Positions 8,435 to 17,341 are shown, counted from the stretch's first letter. The stretch: DNA of 31,546 bases from SZUA-592 sp041556555 (GCA_041556555.1 JBFFIE010000023.1:1-31546), one strand, 5' to 3'. Made by a program: numbers and translations. The notes: a model not told the origin generated them from the sequence alone.

Positions 8435-8494
8435 GAGCCTAATATGGTGTTATAGTTAACTGTATGAAATATTTCCGAATAAGAGGTATTTGAT

Positions 8495-10411
8495 TTGAAC
8501 GAGACTGCCAGAACACTGGTTCTAATGATTGTCATTACACTGGTCTTGATGCTGGTGTTTAAAAACCTGTCTGCGCCCATGGTCACCAACGTGCCCTACT
8601 CAACCTTTATCAGCGAGGTGAAGACAGGCAACGTCAAACAGGTCACGATTGAAGGCAATAAAATCTCGGGCAAACGTGTCGATGATTCACGTTTTTCAAC
8701 CTACAGCCCCGAGACAAATAATGATGCGCTGATCGGGACATTACTGAATAATAATGTCGAGATTACCGGACTGGAACCGGACAATTCCCTCTGGGCCCAC
8801 GCGCTCATCTCCTGGTTCCCCATCCTGTTGTTACTGGGCATCTGGATATACTTTATGCGTCAGATGCAGGGTGGTGGAGGTCGAGGGGGAGCTTTGTCGT
8901 TTGGCAAGAGTCGTGCCCGTCTTCTCGGTGAAGATCAGGTCAAGGTCACCTTCAATGATGTAGCCGGTGTAGAAGAGGCCAAGGAAGAGGTCAATGAGCT
9001 GGTCGAATTCCTGCGTGACCCCGGCAAGTTTCAGAAACTTGGTGGCAAGATCCCGCGCGGGGTTCTCATGGTCGGTCCTCCGGGTACCGGTAAGACGCTG
9101 CTGGCACGCGCCATCGCCGGTGAGGCGAAAGTACCGTTTTTCACCATTTCGGGTTCTGACTTTGTCGAGATGTTTGTGGGTGTTGGCGCATCACGTGTGC
9201 GTGATATGTTTGAGAACGCCAAGAAACATGCCCCATGTATCATTTTCATTGACGAGATCGATGCAGTAGGGCGTCATCGTGGTGCCGGTCTGGGTGGCGG
9301 TCATGATGAACGCGAACAGACACTGAACCAGTTGCTGGTAGAGATGGACGGTTTCGAAGGGAACGAGGGCGTGATTGTTATCGCCGCAACCAACCGTCCC
9401 GATGTGCTTGACCCTGCCTTGTTAAGGCCTGGCCGTTTTGACCGTCAGGTTGTCGTGCCGTTGCCGGACATCCGCGGTCGGGAACAGATATTGAAAGTAC
9501 ACATGCGCAAAGTCCCCCTGGACGATAATGTGAAACCTTCAATTATTGCCCGGGGTACACCAGGTTTTTCCGGCGCTGATCTTTCCAATCTGGTCAATGA
9601 GGCAGCGTTGTTTGCCGCTCGCGCAAATAAAACACTTGTCGATATGGATGATTTCGAGCGTGCCAAGGACAAGATCATGATGGGTGCAGAACGCCGCTCT
9701 ATGGTCATGAGTGAAAAAGACAAACGTCTTACTGCATATCATGAGGCGGGTCATGCAATAGTCGGACTACTGGTACCGTCGCATGATCCGGTTTACAAGG
9801 TAACAATTATCCCCCGCGGACGGGCACTGGGTGTCACCATGTATCTGCCAGAAGAGGACAAGTACAGTCAGAGCAAGGAACAACTCGAAAGCATGATTTC
9901 CTCGATGTTCGGTGGCCGACTGGCAGAAGAGATCGTCTTTGGCCATGAGCATGTCACCACGGGTGCCAGTAACGACATCGAGCGAGCGACACAGATTGCC
10001 CGTAACATGGTGACTCGCTGGGGTCTTTCAGACAAACTCGGTCCTCTGACCTACAGCGAGGAAGAAGACGAAGTCTTCCTTGGTCATTCAGTGACCAAGC
10101 ACAAGGCCATCTCCGACGAGACCACTCACCTTATCGATGAAGAGATAAAGAACATCATCGATCGTAATTATCGCCGTGCCGAAAAACTTCTGACGGATAA
10201 TCGTGACAAGCTGGATATGATGGCTGATGCCTTGATGAAGTATGAAACCATCGACAGGGACCAGATCGATGCCATCATGCAAGGCAAGGAACCGGGACCT
10301 CCCGCTGACTGGGATGATGATGATCATCCGGATAACGCCAGCAAGGTGGAAAACGGTGAGTCCAGTAAAGAAGATGCGCCTCACGGTGAACCACCGGCAA
10401 GGCCCGCTTAA
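8495..10411 (+). CDS. ftsH: ATP-dependent zinc metalloprotease FtsH
   Basis: FtsH is a membrane-anchored AAA+ protease that degrades misfolded membrane proteins and short-lived regulators. The 638-residue protein has a first membrane segment at about 7-23, a periplasmic domain, a second segment at about 103-121, an AAA domain with Walker A GPPGTGKT (194-201), Walker B IIFIDEIDAVGR and the second-region-of-homology arginines near RPGRFDRQ. A zinc protease domain follows, with HEAGH at 416-420 and a later acidic ligand in TGASNDIERA. The C-terminal tail is acidic and low in complexity. The start is TTG with AAGAGG at 8481-8486, 8 bases upstream, and the N-terminus aligns with the E. coli protein. 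folP does not follow, unlike in many relatives. Confidence 0.97.
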   Translation: MNETARTLVLMIVITLVLMLVFKNLSAPMVTNVPYSTFISEVKTGNVKQVTIEGNKISGKRVDDSRFSTYSPETNNDALIGTLLNNNVEITGLEPDNSLWAHALISWFPILLLLGIWIYFMRQMQGGGGRGGALSFGKSRARLLGEDQVKVTFNDVAGVEEAKEEVNELVEFLRDPGKFQKLGGKIPRGVLMVGPPGTGKTLLARAIAGEAKVPFFTISGSDFVEMFVGVGASRVRDMFENAKKHAPCIIFIDEIDAVGRHRGAGLGGGHDEREQTLNQLLVEMDGFEGNEGVIVIAATNRPDVLDPALLRPGRFDRQVVVPLPDIRGREQILKVHMRKVPLDDNVKPSIIARGTPGFSGADLSNLVNEAALFAARANKTLVDMDDFERAKDKIMMGAERRSMVMSEKDKRLTAYHEAGHAIVGLLVPSHDPVYKVTIIPRGRALGVTMYLPEEDKYSQSKEQLESMISSMFGGRLAEEIVFGHEHVTTGASNDIERATQIARNMVTRWGLSDKLGPLTYSEEEDEVFLGHSVTKHKAISDETTHLIDEEIKNIIDRNYRRAEKLLTDNRDKLDMMADALMKYETIDRDQIDAIMQGKEPGPPADWDDDDHPDNASKVENGESSKEDAPHGEPPARPA

Positions 10412-10498
10412 TCAAGTAACGTATTGATGGAAAGTTCAGTTCACAGGTAATCTTGCCGAAAGCTGAACCGTATCACACTAACATCCAAGGGGCCCTTT
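10412..10498. other. ftsH-glmM spacer without folP
   Basis: This short spacer contains a 6-base inverted repeat, GTTCAG (10434-10439) and CTGAAC (10463-10468), with a long loop and no T-run, so it is not a convincing terminator. The sequence AAGGGG at 10487-10492 looks like the ribosome binding site of glmM. No trace of folP is recognisable, although folP commonly occupies this position. Confidence 0.45.
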
Positions 10499-11842
10499 AT
10501 CAGCACGGAACGAAAATATTTCGGTACCGATGGTATCCGTGGATGCGTCGGTGAACCGCCCATAACCCCGGAGTTTGTGATGAAACTCGGATGGGCCGCG
10601 GGTCGGGTACTCGCTGACAAGGACAAGGGTCCTGTTGTCATCGGCAAGGACACCCGTGTTTCGGGATACATGTTTGAGTCGGCGCTTGAAGCCGGCCTCT
10701 CTGCAGCCGGAGTGGATATCCGTTTACTCGGACCCATGCCCACGCCGGGTATCGCCTTTCTTGCAAAAAACACCCGCGCCCAGGCCGGTATTGTAATCAG
10801 CGCCTCACATAATCCCTTCCAGGATAATGGCATCAAGTTTTTCACAGGCGAGGGCAAAAAGCTTCCTGACAGCATCGAGCTTGAGATTGAAGCGGTACTG
10901 GATAAGCCCCTGGAGGTTGTTAGCCCGAAAAGACTCGGCAAGGCGAAGCGTATTGTCGATGCTCCCAGGCGCTATATCGAATTTTGTAAATCCTGCATTC
11001 GTCCAGGCATGGATCTTTCCGGTCTGAAGATTGTGATTGATTGTGCTCATGGAGCTACCTATCACATTGCTCCGCCCCTGTTTGAGGAGCTTGGGGCAAG
11101 TATTATTACCATCGGCACTGAACCGGATGGCTTCAATATTAATGACAAGGTTGGCGCTACGTCCCCGGAAAACCTCAGGGGCGAGGTTATTAAGGCAGAT
11201 GCTGATCTTGGTATTGCGTTTGATGGAGATGGTGACCGTCTGATCATGGTGGATGAAAAGGCCGAACTGGTCGACGGCGATGAAATTCTTTACATCATGG
11301 CTTGCGAGAACCTTGCAAACCTGAATGGTGCCGTTGTCGGTACCCTGATGAGTAACCTGGGACTGGAACAGGCGATCAAGGCTATGGAACTCGATTTTTT
11401 ACGGGCCCGTGTTGGTGACCGCTACATCATGGAACTGCTTTATCAAAAGAATCTCATTCTGGGAGGGGAGACTTCGGGTCACCTGATAAACCTTAGAAAA
11501 ACCACGACCGGTGACGGCATTATCTCGGCACTGGAAGTCATGCAGGCCATAAGCCGGACTGGCAAGACCCTGCATGATATTAAAAAAGGAGTGATCAAAT
11601 ATCCGCAGAAGATGATCAATGTGCGCGTGAGCCAACGCGTTGATCCATTAAAGTTAAACGGAATTCCTGATGCCATCAAGAGTGCAGAAATGGAATTGGG
11701 TAGCCGGGGACGGGTTCTGATACGCACGTCCGGTACCGAACCGCTTATCCGGGTGATGGTTGAAGGAGAAGAATCCGGCCAGGTAGACAGGATTGCCGGG
11801 CACCTGGCCACGGAGATCGAGACAGCAGTTGCCCAACATTAG
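10499..11842 (+). CDS. glmM: Phosphoglucosamine mutase GlmM, apparent ATC start
   Basis: GlmM converts glucosamine-6-phosphate to glucosamine-1-phosphate for UDP-GlcNAc and hence peptidoglycan and LPS. The homologous reading frame begins ISTERKYFGTDGIRG, matching E. coli MSNRKYFGTDGIRG, but the first codon is ATC at 10499-10501 and no ATG, GTG or TTG is in frame between the upstream stop (10448) and GTG at 10577. AAGGGG at 10487-10492 is 6 bases before the ATC. From the ATC the protein has 447 residues (E. coli 445), with the phosphoserine site S103 in ISASHNP, the metal loop DGDGDR and the sugar and phosphate loops GGETSGH and RTSGTEPLIRVMVEGE. Starting at 10577 would delete the conserved KYFGTDGIRG motif. 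A sequence error changing ATG to ATC is the alternative. Confidence 0.93.
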   Translation: MSTERKYFGTDGIRGCVGEPPITPEFVMKLGWAAGRVLADKDKGPVVIGKDTRVSGYMFESALEAGLSAAGVDIRLLGPMPTPGIAFLAKNTRAQAGIVISASHNPFQDNGIKFFTGEGKKLPDSIELEIEAVLDKPLEVVSPKRLGKAKRIVDAPRRYIEFCKSCIRPGMDLSGLKIVIDCAHGATYHIAPPLFEELGASIITIGTEPDGFNINDKVGATSPENLRGEVIKADADLGIAFDGDGDRLIMVDEKAELVDGDEILYIMACENLANLNGAVVGTLMSNLGLEQAIKAMELDFLRARVGDRYIMELLYQKNLILGGETSGHLINLRKTTTGDGIISALEVMQAISRTGKTLHDIKKGVIKYPQKMINVRVSQRVDPLKLNGIPDAIKSAEMELGSRGRVLIRTSGTEPLIRVMVEGEESGQVDRIAGHLATEIETAVAQH

Positions 11843-11854
11843 CCGTCTGTCTGT

Positions 11855-12676
11855 TCATATATCACGTAACAATTCATTGATCCCGACCTTGCTGCGGGTC
11901 TTTTCATCCACCTGCTTGACTATCACGGCACAGTAAAGACTGTATTTACCGTCTTTTGAGGGCAGGTTTCCCGAGACTACAACTGAGCCTGGTGGTATCC
12001 GCCCAAAGCTGATCTCTCCGGTTTCCCGGTTATAGATCCGGGTACTCTGGCCGATATAGACACCCATGGAGATGACGGATCCTTCACCGACGATGACACC
12101 TTCCACGACTTCGGAGCGGGCACCAATAAAACAATTGTCTTCAATGATGGTCGGGTTGGCCTGCAGAGGTTCAAGTACACCCCCTATACCCACACCGCCC
12201 GAGAGATGAACGTTTTTGCCAATCTGGGCACAGGATCCCACGGTGGCCCAGGTGTCGACCATGGTGCCTGAATCAACGTAGGCGCCAATATTGACATAGC
12301 TTGGCATCATCACGACGCCAGGTGCCACATAACTTCCACGACGTGCGGTTGCCGGCGGAACGATGCGTGCACCGATTGTTTCAAAGCCGGCCTTGTCGAG
12401 ACCAGTAAATTTGCAGGGCACCTTGTCATAGTAGTTGGTGAAACCGCCATCTATGACACGATTCCCTTCCAGCAGGAAGGATAATAACACGGCCTTTTTC
12501 AACCATTGGTTAACTACCCAGTCACCATCTTTCTTCTCTGCAACCCGGAGCTTGCCACTGTCGAGACCATTGAGCGCTTTTGTCACAGCCTCTCTAAGTT
12601 CCTGGCTTGCAGATGAGGGAGAGATTCCGCTCCGGTTTTCAAAATGTTCGTTAATGATGTTTTCAAGCTGACTCAT
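11855..12676 (-). CDS. dapD: 2,3,4,5-tetrahydropyridine-2,6-dicarboxylate N-succinyltransferase
   Basis: DapD transfers succinyl from succinyl-CoA to tetrahydrodipicolinate in the succinylase branch of diaminopimelate and lysine synthesis. The product has 273 residues (E. coli 274). It has an N-terminal helical domain, then a left-handed beta-helix of hexapeptide repeats from about residue 105, seen in GSYVAPGVVMMPSYVNIGAY, GTMVDTWATVGSCAQIGKNV and IIEDNCFIGARSEVVEGVIV. AGGA lies 7 bases before the ATG inside the end of dapC, and only one base separates the two genes, so they form an operon. The 3' end is 12 bases from the convergent glmM stop, leaving no room for separate terminators. Confidence 0.97.
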   Translation of the reverse strand: MSQLENIINEHFENRSGISPSSASQELREAVTKALNGLDSGKLRVAEKKDGDWVVNQWLKKAVLLSFLLEGNRVIDGGFTNYYDKVPCKFTGLDKAGFETIGARIVPPATARRGSYVAPGVVMMPSYVNIGAYVDSGTMVDTWATVGSCAQIGKNVHLSGGVGIGGVLEPLQANPTIIEDNCFIGARSEVVEGVIVGEGSVISMGVYIGQSTRIYNRETGEISFGRIPPGSVVVSGNLPSKDGKYSLYCAVIVKQVDEKTRSKVGINELLRDI

Positions 12677-12677
12677 A

Positions 12678-13889
12678 TCATTTTCCTGTCGTTTTAGTAA
12701 TGTATTCTTTTATTCGGTTTGCAGCATCGATGCATTCTCCGAGCGGAGCCACCAGTGCAATTCGAAGATGTCCCTTGCCCGGATTTATATCATTTGCGGT
12801 GCGGGAAAGGAAACTGCCCGGCAGAACAGTTACGTTCTGTTCGGCAAAGAGTCCGCGGGCAAACGCTATATCATCGCCACCCGCGATCTCCGGCCAGAGA
12901 TAAAAGCTGGCATCCGGCCTGTCAACAGTCATTAGGTTTGTCAGGATACCCAGTACAGCATCAAATTTCTCACGATACTGTCGCCGGTTTTCTATCACGT
13001 GTTCCTCATCTTGCCAGGCTACGGTACTTGCAGCCTGGGTGAACAGGGGCATGGCACAACCATGATAAGTCCGGTACCGGAAGAATTCGGCAATGAGTTT
13101 TTTATCACCGGCAACAAAACCGGAGCGCAGCCCTGGCACATTGGAGCGTTTTGACAGGCTATGAAACACTATGCATCGACTGTAATCATCCCGGCCCATT
13201 TCAGCAGCGGCCTGCAACAGACCAATCGGCGGAGAACCTTCGCTCAGGTATATTTCCGAGTAGCATTCATCTGCTGCAACCATGAAATCATAACGGTCCG
13301 CCAATTCGATCAGTTGTTGTAATTCGCTGCTGTTTATGACTGCGCCGGTTGGGTTTCCGGGCGAACAGATGAAGACAAGTTCAGTGTTTTTCCAGACTGG
13401 TTCCGGGACCGAAGTGAAATCAGGAATAAAGTCCCTTTCCCGGTAACAGTTGACATAATAGGGCGAGGCACCGGCCAGTAATGCGGCACCTTCATATATC
13501 TGATAGAAAGGATTGGGGGAGACCACGACTGCATTCTTGTTATTTCGATTAATCAGACATTGTGCAAAGGCAAACAGTGCTTCCCGGGTACCATTGACCG
13601 GCAAGACATGGTGTTCCTGATGCAGACTACCCGCTGGCAGGTGGAAACGTCGGATCAGCCAGTCCACGATTGCTTGCCTCAAATCTTCATTGCCACGGGT
13701 CTTGGGGTATGAGGCCGCGCCTTTCAACTGTCGGGATAATTCCTGCAGAATAAAGCCTGGTGTTTCATGTTTGGGCTCACCTATTGACAAATCGATCGGT
13801 TGTTTATCGCTGGCCGGTTTTACCCCCGACTTTATTCCGGCGAGTTTTTCAAACGGGTAGGGTTGTAACAGGTACAGTCCGGGATTCAT
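12678..13889 (-). CDS. dapC: Succinyldiaminopimelate transaminase DapC
   Basis: DapC is a PLP-dependent class I/II aminotransferase that makes N-succinyl-diaminopimelate from the DapD product. From the chosen start it has 403 residues. The fold-type I signatures are present: FICSPGNPTGAV, DECYSEIY and the PLP lysine in HSLSKRSNVPGLRSGF. An ATG six codons earlier (13907) is also possible, but the downstream start gives MNPGLYLLQPYPFEKL, which fits the family's typical N-terminus better. A TATAAT on the minus strand (13911-13906) overlaps the upstream ATG. If that box is a promoter, only the downstream start would be transcribed. Neither start has a clear Shine-Dalgarno sequence. The pairing with dapD supports DapC rather than ArgD or another aminotransferase. 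Confidence 0.93.
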   Translation of the reverse strand: MNPGLYLLQPYPFEKLAGIKSGVKPASDKQPIDLSIGEPKHETPGFILQELSRQLKGAASYPKTRGNEDLRQAIVDWLIRRFHLPAGSLHQEHHVLPVNGTREALFAFAQCLINRNNKNAVVVSPNPFYQIYEGAALLAGASPYYVNCYRERDFIPDFTSVPEPVWKNTELVFICSPGNPTGAVINSSELQQLIELADRYDFMVAADECYSEIYLSEGSPPIGLLQAAAEMGRDDYSRCIVFHSLSKRSNVPGLRSGFVAGDKKLIAEFFRYRTYHGCAMPLFTQAASTVAWQDEEHVIENRRQYREKFDAVLGILTNLMTVDRPDASFYLWPEIAGGDDIAFARGLFAEQNVTVLPGSFLSRTANDINPGKGHLRIALVAPLGECIDAANRIKEYITKTTGK

Positions 13890-13944
13890 GAAGATTTTAT
13901 GATTCATTATAAAAAAACGGCCTCGTAGTATAGGCTATCTGCAC

Positions 13945-14862
13945 ATGTCGACCAAAAATCTCTCAAGCCTTTTACCGATCCTGAGTTGTCTGGTTGCTGC
14001 CACGCTTTGGGGATTATTGTGGTATCCCATGCGCTTGCTGGAAGCACAGGGTATCCCCGGTTTATGGGGGTCTTTATTGATATACATTGCAGCCCTTTTG
14101 CCTTTGCTGCCACGGATGTTTGTGCACCTGGAGGGCTTTTCCAGGCAACCGGGGTTGTTATTCATGGTTGCACTAACAGCGGGCTGGGCCAATCTGGGTT
14201 TTATTCTTGCTGTCCTTGAGGGCACAATTGTCCGGGTATTGCTGTTATTTTATCTCTCACCCATCTGGTCCGTCCTGCTGGGATGGGTGGTCTTAAAAGA
14301 GCGACCGTCACCCGCAGCACTGTTTTCCATCGTGTTGGCTTTGACTGGTGCCTTCGTCATATTGTGGTTACCCGATGAACCAAATCCATGGAATATTGAT
14401 CGTGCTGATGTCCTAGCCATAACTGCCGGGTTTGCCTTTTCTGTGATGAATATCTGCATCCGCAAACTGGGTGATATACCAATGATTCTTAAACTGATCC
14501 CGGCGTTTCTCGGGGTAATCCTGTTGTCAGGAATTGGCGTCCTGGTCTTGCAGCCGGTGCCTCCGGAGTTCAATGCTGTATCCTTAATGCTGGTACTGGC
14601 AACCGGGAGCATCGGTATGCTAGTGATGACCTATACTGCGCAGTACGGTGTTACTCACCTGCCAGTTCACCGTTCCGCTGTTCTGTTTCTGTTTGAAATC
14701 GTGGCTGGTGCAGTTTCTGCGATATTACTGACTGATGAGATTACAACAATCAGGGAATGGTTGGGTGGCGGCATGGTAATCGTGGCAACCTGGATAACAG
14801 CACATGAGGCCATGAACGATAGGCGATCGCGCACATCCCAGTCGAAGTCCATTGTTACTTGA
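13945..14862 (+). CDS. EamA-family (DMT superfamily) membrane transporter
   Basis: The 305-residue protein is almost entirely hydrophobic, with about ten predicted membrane segments arranged as two EamA repeats (roughly residues 8-140 and 152-285). The first repeat begins CLVAATLWGLLWYPMRLL and ends in WLPDE. The second starts with DVLAITAGFAFSVMNICIRKL. The PIWSVLLGWVVLKERPS segment is typical of the end of an EamA repeat. Members of this superfamily export amino acids or metabolites or move nucleotide sugars; the substrate here is unknown. It is divergent from dapC, with 55 bases between the start codons, and precedes leuB by about 50 bases, so a link to amino-acid efflux is possible but not shown. 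Confidence 0.85.
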   Translation: MSTKNLSSLLPILSCLVAATLWGLLWYPMRLLEAQGIPGLWGSLLIYIAALLPLLPRMFVHLEGFSRQPGLLFMVALTAGWANLGFILAVLEGTIVRVLLLFYLSPIWSVLLGWVVLKERPSPAALFSIVLALTGAFVILWLPDEPNPWNIDRADVLAITAGFAFSVMNICIRKLGDIPMILKLIPAFLGVILLSGIGVLVLQPVPPEFNAVSLMLVLATGSIGMLVMTYTAQYGVTHLPVHRSAVLFLFEIVAGAVSAILLTDEITTIREWLGGGMVIVATWITAHEAMNDRRSRTSQSKSIVT

Positions 14863-14914
14863 GGTATGCTGTGCAACCTTTTTTATTCAACCCCCGGACG
14901 GAATTTCACATACA

Positions 14915-15988
14915 GTGACAGCAAAAATCCTGGTTCTCCCCGGTGACGGTATCGGTCCCGAGATCGTTGCAGAGGCTGAGAAAGTTCTACAAGCCCTGAT
15001 TACTGATCATGATCTAAAACTTCAGATTGACCATGGTGCAATCGGCGGCCATGGCGTGGATGTGAGCGGCAAACCGCTGCCCGAAGAGACGCTGGAAAAA
15101 GCACGGACATCCGATGCCGTATTGCTTGGTGCGGTGGGCGGACCCAAATGGGAAACCATTGAGCGTTCTCTGCGCCCCGAGCGTGGTCTATTGGCTATCC
15201 GTTCCGGACTGGGACTGTATGCCAATCTGCGTCCTGCCATTGTGCACAGCGCGCTGGCGGACGCCTCGACACTGAGGCCGGAGATCGTTGCCGGTCTCGA
15301 TATCATGATCGTCCGGGAACTCACCGGAGGGATTTACTTTGGTGAACCCAGGGGTATGCGCCGTACTTCAGACAATCTGCGCGAGGGCTTCAATACCCTT
15401 ATATATAATGAGGCAGAGATTCGCCGGATTGCCAGTATGGCGTTTGAAGTGGCCAGAAAACGTAGTGGCAAGGTCTGTTCTGTAGACAAGGCCAACGTCC
15501 TGGAGGCGACCGAGTTATGGCGCGAGGTCGTTACCGAAGTCGCTGCAGATTATCCCGATGTGAGCCTGCAACATATGTATGTAGATAACGCGGCTATGCA
15601 GCTGGTGCGGGATCCGAAACAATTTGACGTTATCGTCACGACCAATATGTTCGGTGACATTCTCTCAGATCTCGCATCCATGCTCACCGGTTCCATTGGT
15701 ATGTTACCATCAGCCTCTTTGAATCAGACAGGCCAGGGATTGTATGAACCGATTCACGGTTCTGCACCGGATATTGCCGGTCAAAACAAGGCAAATCCAC
15801 TGGCAACAATATTATCCGTGGCTATGATGTTACGTTATTCACTGAACGAAATAAGCCATGCTAACCGCATTGAGGCCGCAGTAAAAAAAGTCCTTGCTAA
15901 CGGTCTGCGAACACCGGACATTTGCCGCTCAGGAGATCAGGCCATCTCGACGGCAGACATGGGTGATGCTGTCGTTGCAGCCCTTTAA
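14915..15988 (+). CDS. leuB: 3-isopropylmalate dehydrogenase
   Basis: LeuB oxidises and decarboxylates 3-isopropylmalate with NAD in leucine synthesis. I place the start at GTG 14915, giving 357 residues beginning VTAKILVLPGDGIGPE, which matches the usual N-terminus. An in-frame ATG at 14852 would add 21 residues that do not fit the family and would overlap the transporter gene. Visible motifs include the GDGIGPE nucleotide-proximal loop, the substrate arginines in ERGLLAIRSGLGLYANLRP and RELTGGIYFGEPR, the metal aspartates in TTNMFGDILSDLASML, and the NAD loop EPIHGSAPDIAGQNKANP. leuC and leuD, which normally stand just upstream, are not here; a transporter takes their place. asd follows after 44 bases. 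Confidence 0.95.
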   Translation: MTAKILVLPGDGIGPEIVAEAEKVLQALITDHDLKLQIDHGAIGGHGVDVSGKPLPEETLEKARTSDAVLLGAVGGPKWETIERSLRPERGLLAIRSGLGLYANLRPAIVHSALADASTLRPEIVAGLDIMIVRELTGGIYFGEPRGMRRTSDNLREGFNTLIYNEAEIRRIASMAFEVARKRSGKVCSVDKANVLEATELWREVVTEVAADYPDVSLQHMYVDNAAMQLVRDPKQFDVIVTTNMFGDILSDLASMLTGSIGMLPSASLNQTGQGLYEPIHGSAPDIAGQNKANPLATILSVAMMLRYSLNEISHANRIEAAVKKVLANGLRTPDICRSGDQAISTADMGDAVVAAL

Positions 15989-16032
15989 AGTACTTCTGAA
16001 AGCCAAGATTCTGATTTAAGGTAATTTGAATT

Positions 16033-17055
16033 ATGAGCAAAAAATTTAATGTTGCAGTCGTTGGTGCGACCGGGGCAGTCGGTGAAGTCATGTTATCCAT
16101 ACTTGCCGAGCGCAAATTCCCTGTCGACAAGGTTTATGCCCTGGCCAGTGAACGTTCTGCAGGTAAAAAGGTTGAATTCGGCAGGCAAGAACTGGTGGTA
16201 GAAGAGCTGGATTCATTTGATTTCGGCGATATCCAAATCGGGCTGTTTTCTCCAGGTGCCTCGGTATCAAAAATTCATGCACCGCGGGCCGCAGAGGCCG
16301 GTTGCGTTGTAGTCGATAACACCTCTCAATTTCGCTATGACAAGGACATTCCGCTGGTCGTACCAGAAGTGAATGCCGGTGCGATTGCTGACTACGAAAA
16401 CCATGGCATCATTGCCAATCCGAATTGCTCTACCATCCAGATGCTGGTCGCCTTAAAACCGATTTATGATGCCGTGGGCATCCGTCGAATAAACGTCTGT
16501 ACTTATCAGGCGGTGTCCGGTACCGGCAAGGAAGCCATCGTGGAACTGGCGCAACAGACTGCAGCCCTGTTGAACGGTAAATCTGCAGAATGCAAAGTCT
16601 ATCCCAAACAGATCGCATTCAATGCTCTGCCGCATATCGACGCTTTTCAGGATAATGGCTACACCAAGGAAGAAATGAAGATGGTCTGGGAAACCCGCAA
16701 GATCTTCGAGGATGAGTCTATCCTGGTTAATCCCACCACGGTTCGGGTACCGGTCTTCTACGGGCATTCAGAAGCCGTGCACATTGAAACTGAAAAGAAG
16801 ATCACGGCTGCTGAGGCGACCGAGATCCTGAGCAAGGCCCCGGGAATCGAGGTTGTTGATGAGCGGAAGGACGGGGGTTATCCCACCGCGGTGACCGAGG
16901 CTACCGGACGAGACCCGGTCTATGTCGGTCGAATCCGTGAAGACATATCTCACCCCCTGGGTCTAAACCTCTGGGTCGTATCTGACAACATCCGCAAAGG
17001 AGCGGCACTTAATAGTATCCAAATTGCTGAAATTTTGGTAAAAAGTTATTTATAA
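16033..17055 (+). CDS. asd: Aspartate-semialdehyde dehydrogenase
   Basis: Asd reduces beta-aspartyl phosphate with NADPH to aspartate semialdehyde, the branch point to lysine/diaminopimelate, methionine and threonine. The 340-residue protein has the N-terminal NADP loop GATGAVG (11-17), the catalytic cysteine C132 in IANPNCSTIQ, and the conserved segment TYQAVSGTGKEA. Its length and the RVPVFYGHSEAVHIE segment fit the shorter bacterial Asd type rather than the longer E. coli Asd. AAGG at about 16018-16021 precedes the ATG with rather long spacing. The leuB-asd-fimV-truA order is the one found in Pseudomonas and relatives. Confidence 0.96.
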   Translation: MSKKFNVAVVGATGAVGEVMLSILAERKFPVDKVYALASERSAGKKVEFGRQELVVEELDSFDFGDIQIGLFSPGASVSKIHAPRAAEAGCVVVDNTSQFRYDKDIPLVVPEVNAGAIADYENHGIIANPNCSTIQMLVALKPIYDAVGIRRINVCTYQAVSGTGKEAIVELAQQTAALLNGKSAECKVYPKQIAFNALPHIDAFQDNGYTKEEMKMVWETRKIFEDESILVNPTTVRVPVFYGHSEAVHIETEKKITAAEATEILSKAPGIEVVDERKDGGYPTAVTEATGRDPVYVGRIREDISHPLGLNLWVVSDNIRKGAALNSIQIAEILVKSYL

Positions 17056-17341
17056 ACTATAGTTAAGTAGCTATTGTAAAGGAAGTTCGTAGGTTCAAAA
17101 GGGGCGAGATGTGCCTGTTTTTTGGGCGGGTATTGATTAAAATTTAATCAGTTTTTTCCCCTCAGGAGTGGAGAAAGTACGCTATTATTTTCGGTGACAA
17201 GTTGTTAACATATTGATAATTAAAATATTTTTCAATAATGCTACTGGCCGGGGGCCGACACCGGGTTTTCGGCTATACCTGAAATTGATCACCTGATTCC
17301 ACCAACAACAAAATTATGAATCCGATTAGGACGTTACAGGA
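17056..17341 (+). promoter_or_regulatory. asd-fimV spacer with AT-rich palindrome and probable fimV promoter region
   Basis: This is 286 bases without a normal gene. It contains the near-perfect palindrome TGATTAAAATTTAATCA (17134-17150) followed by six T (17152-17157), which could act as a weak terminator for asd or as a protein-binding site. Downstream is a very AT-rich stretch (about 17205-17240) with TTGATA at 17212-17217, compatible with a promoter but with no clear consensus -10. A nine-codon open frame (17316-17345) ends across the fimV start. Confidence 0.4.

Noticed and set aside
10577..11842. GTG at 10577 as the glmM start
   Set aside because: It removes about 26 conserved residues including KYFGTDGIRG; the homologous frame continues upstream to an ATC with a good ribosome binding site.
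14852..14914. ATG at 14852 as the leuB start
   Set aside because: It adds 21 residues absent from the family and overlaps the end of the transporter gene; GTG 14915 gives the normal N-terminus.
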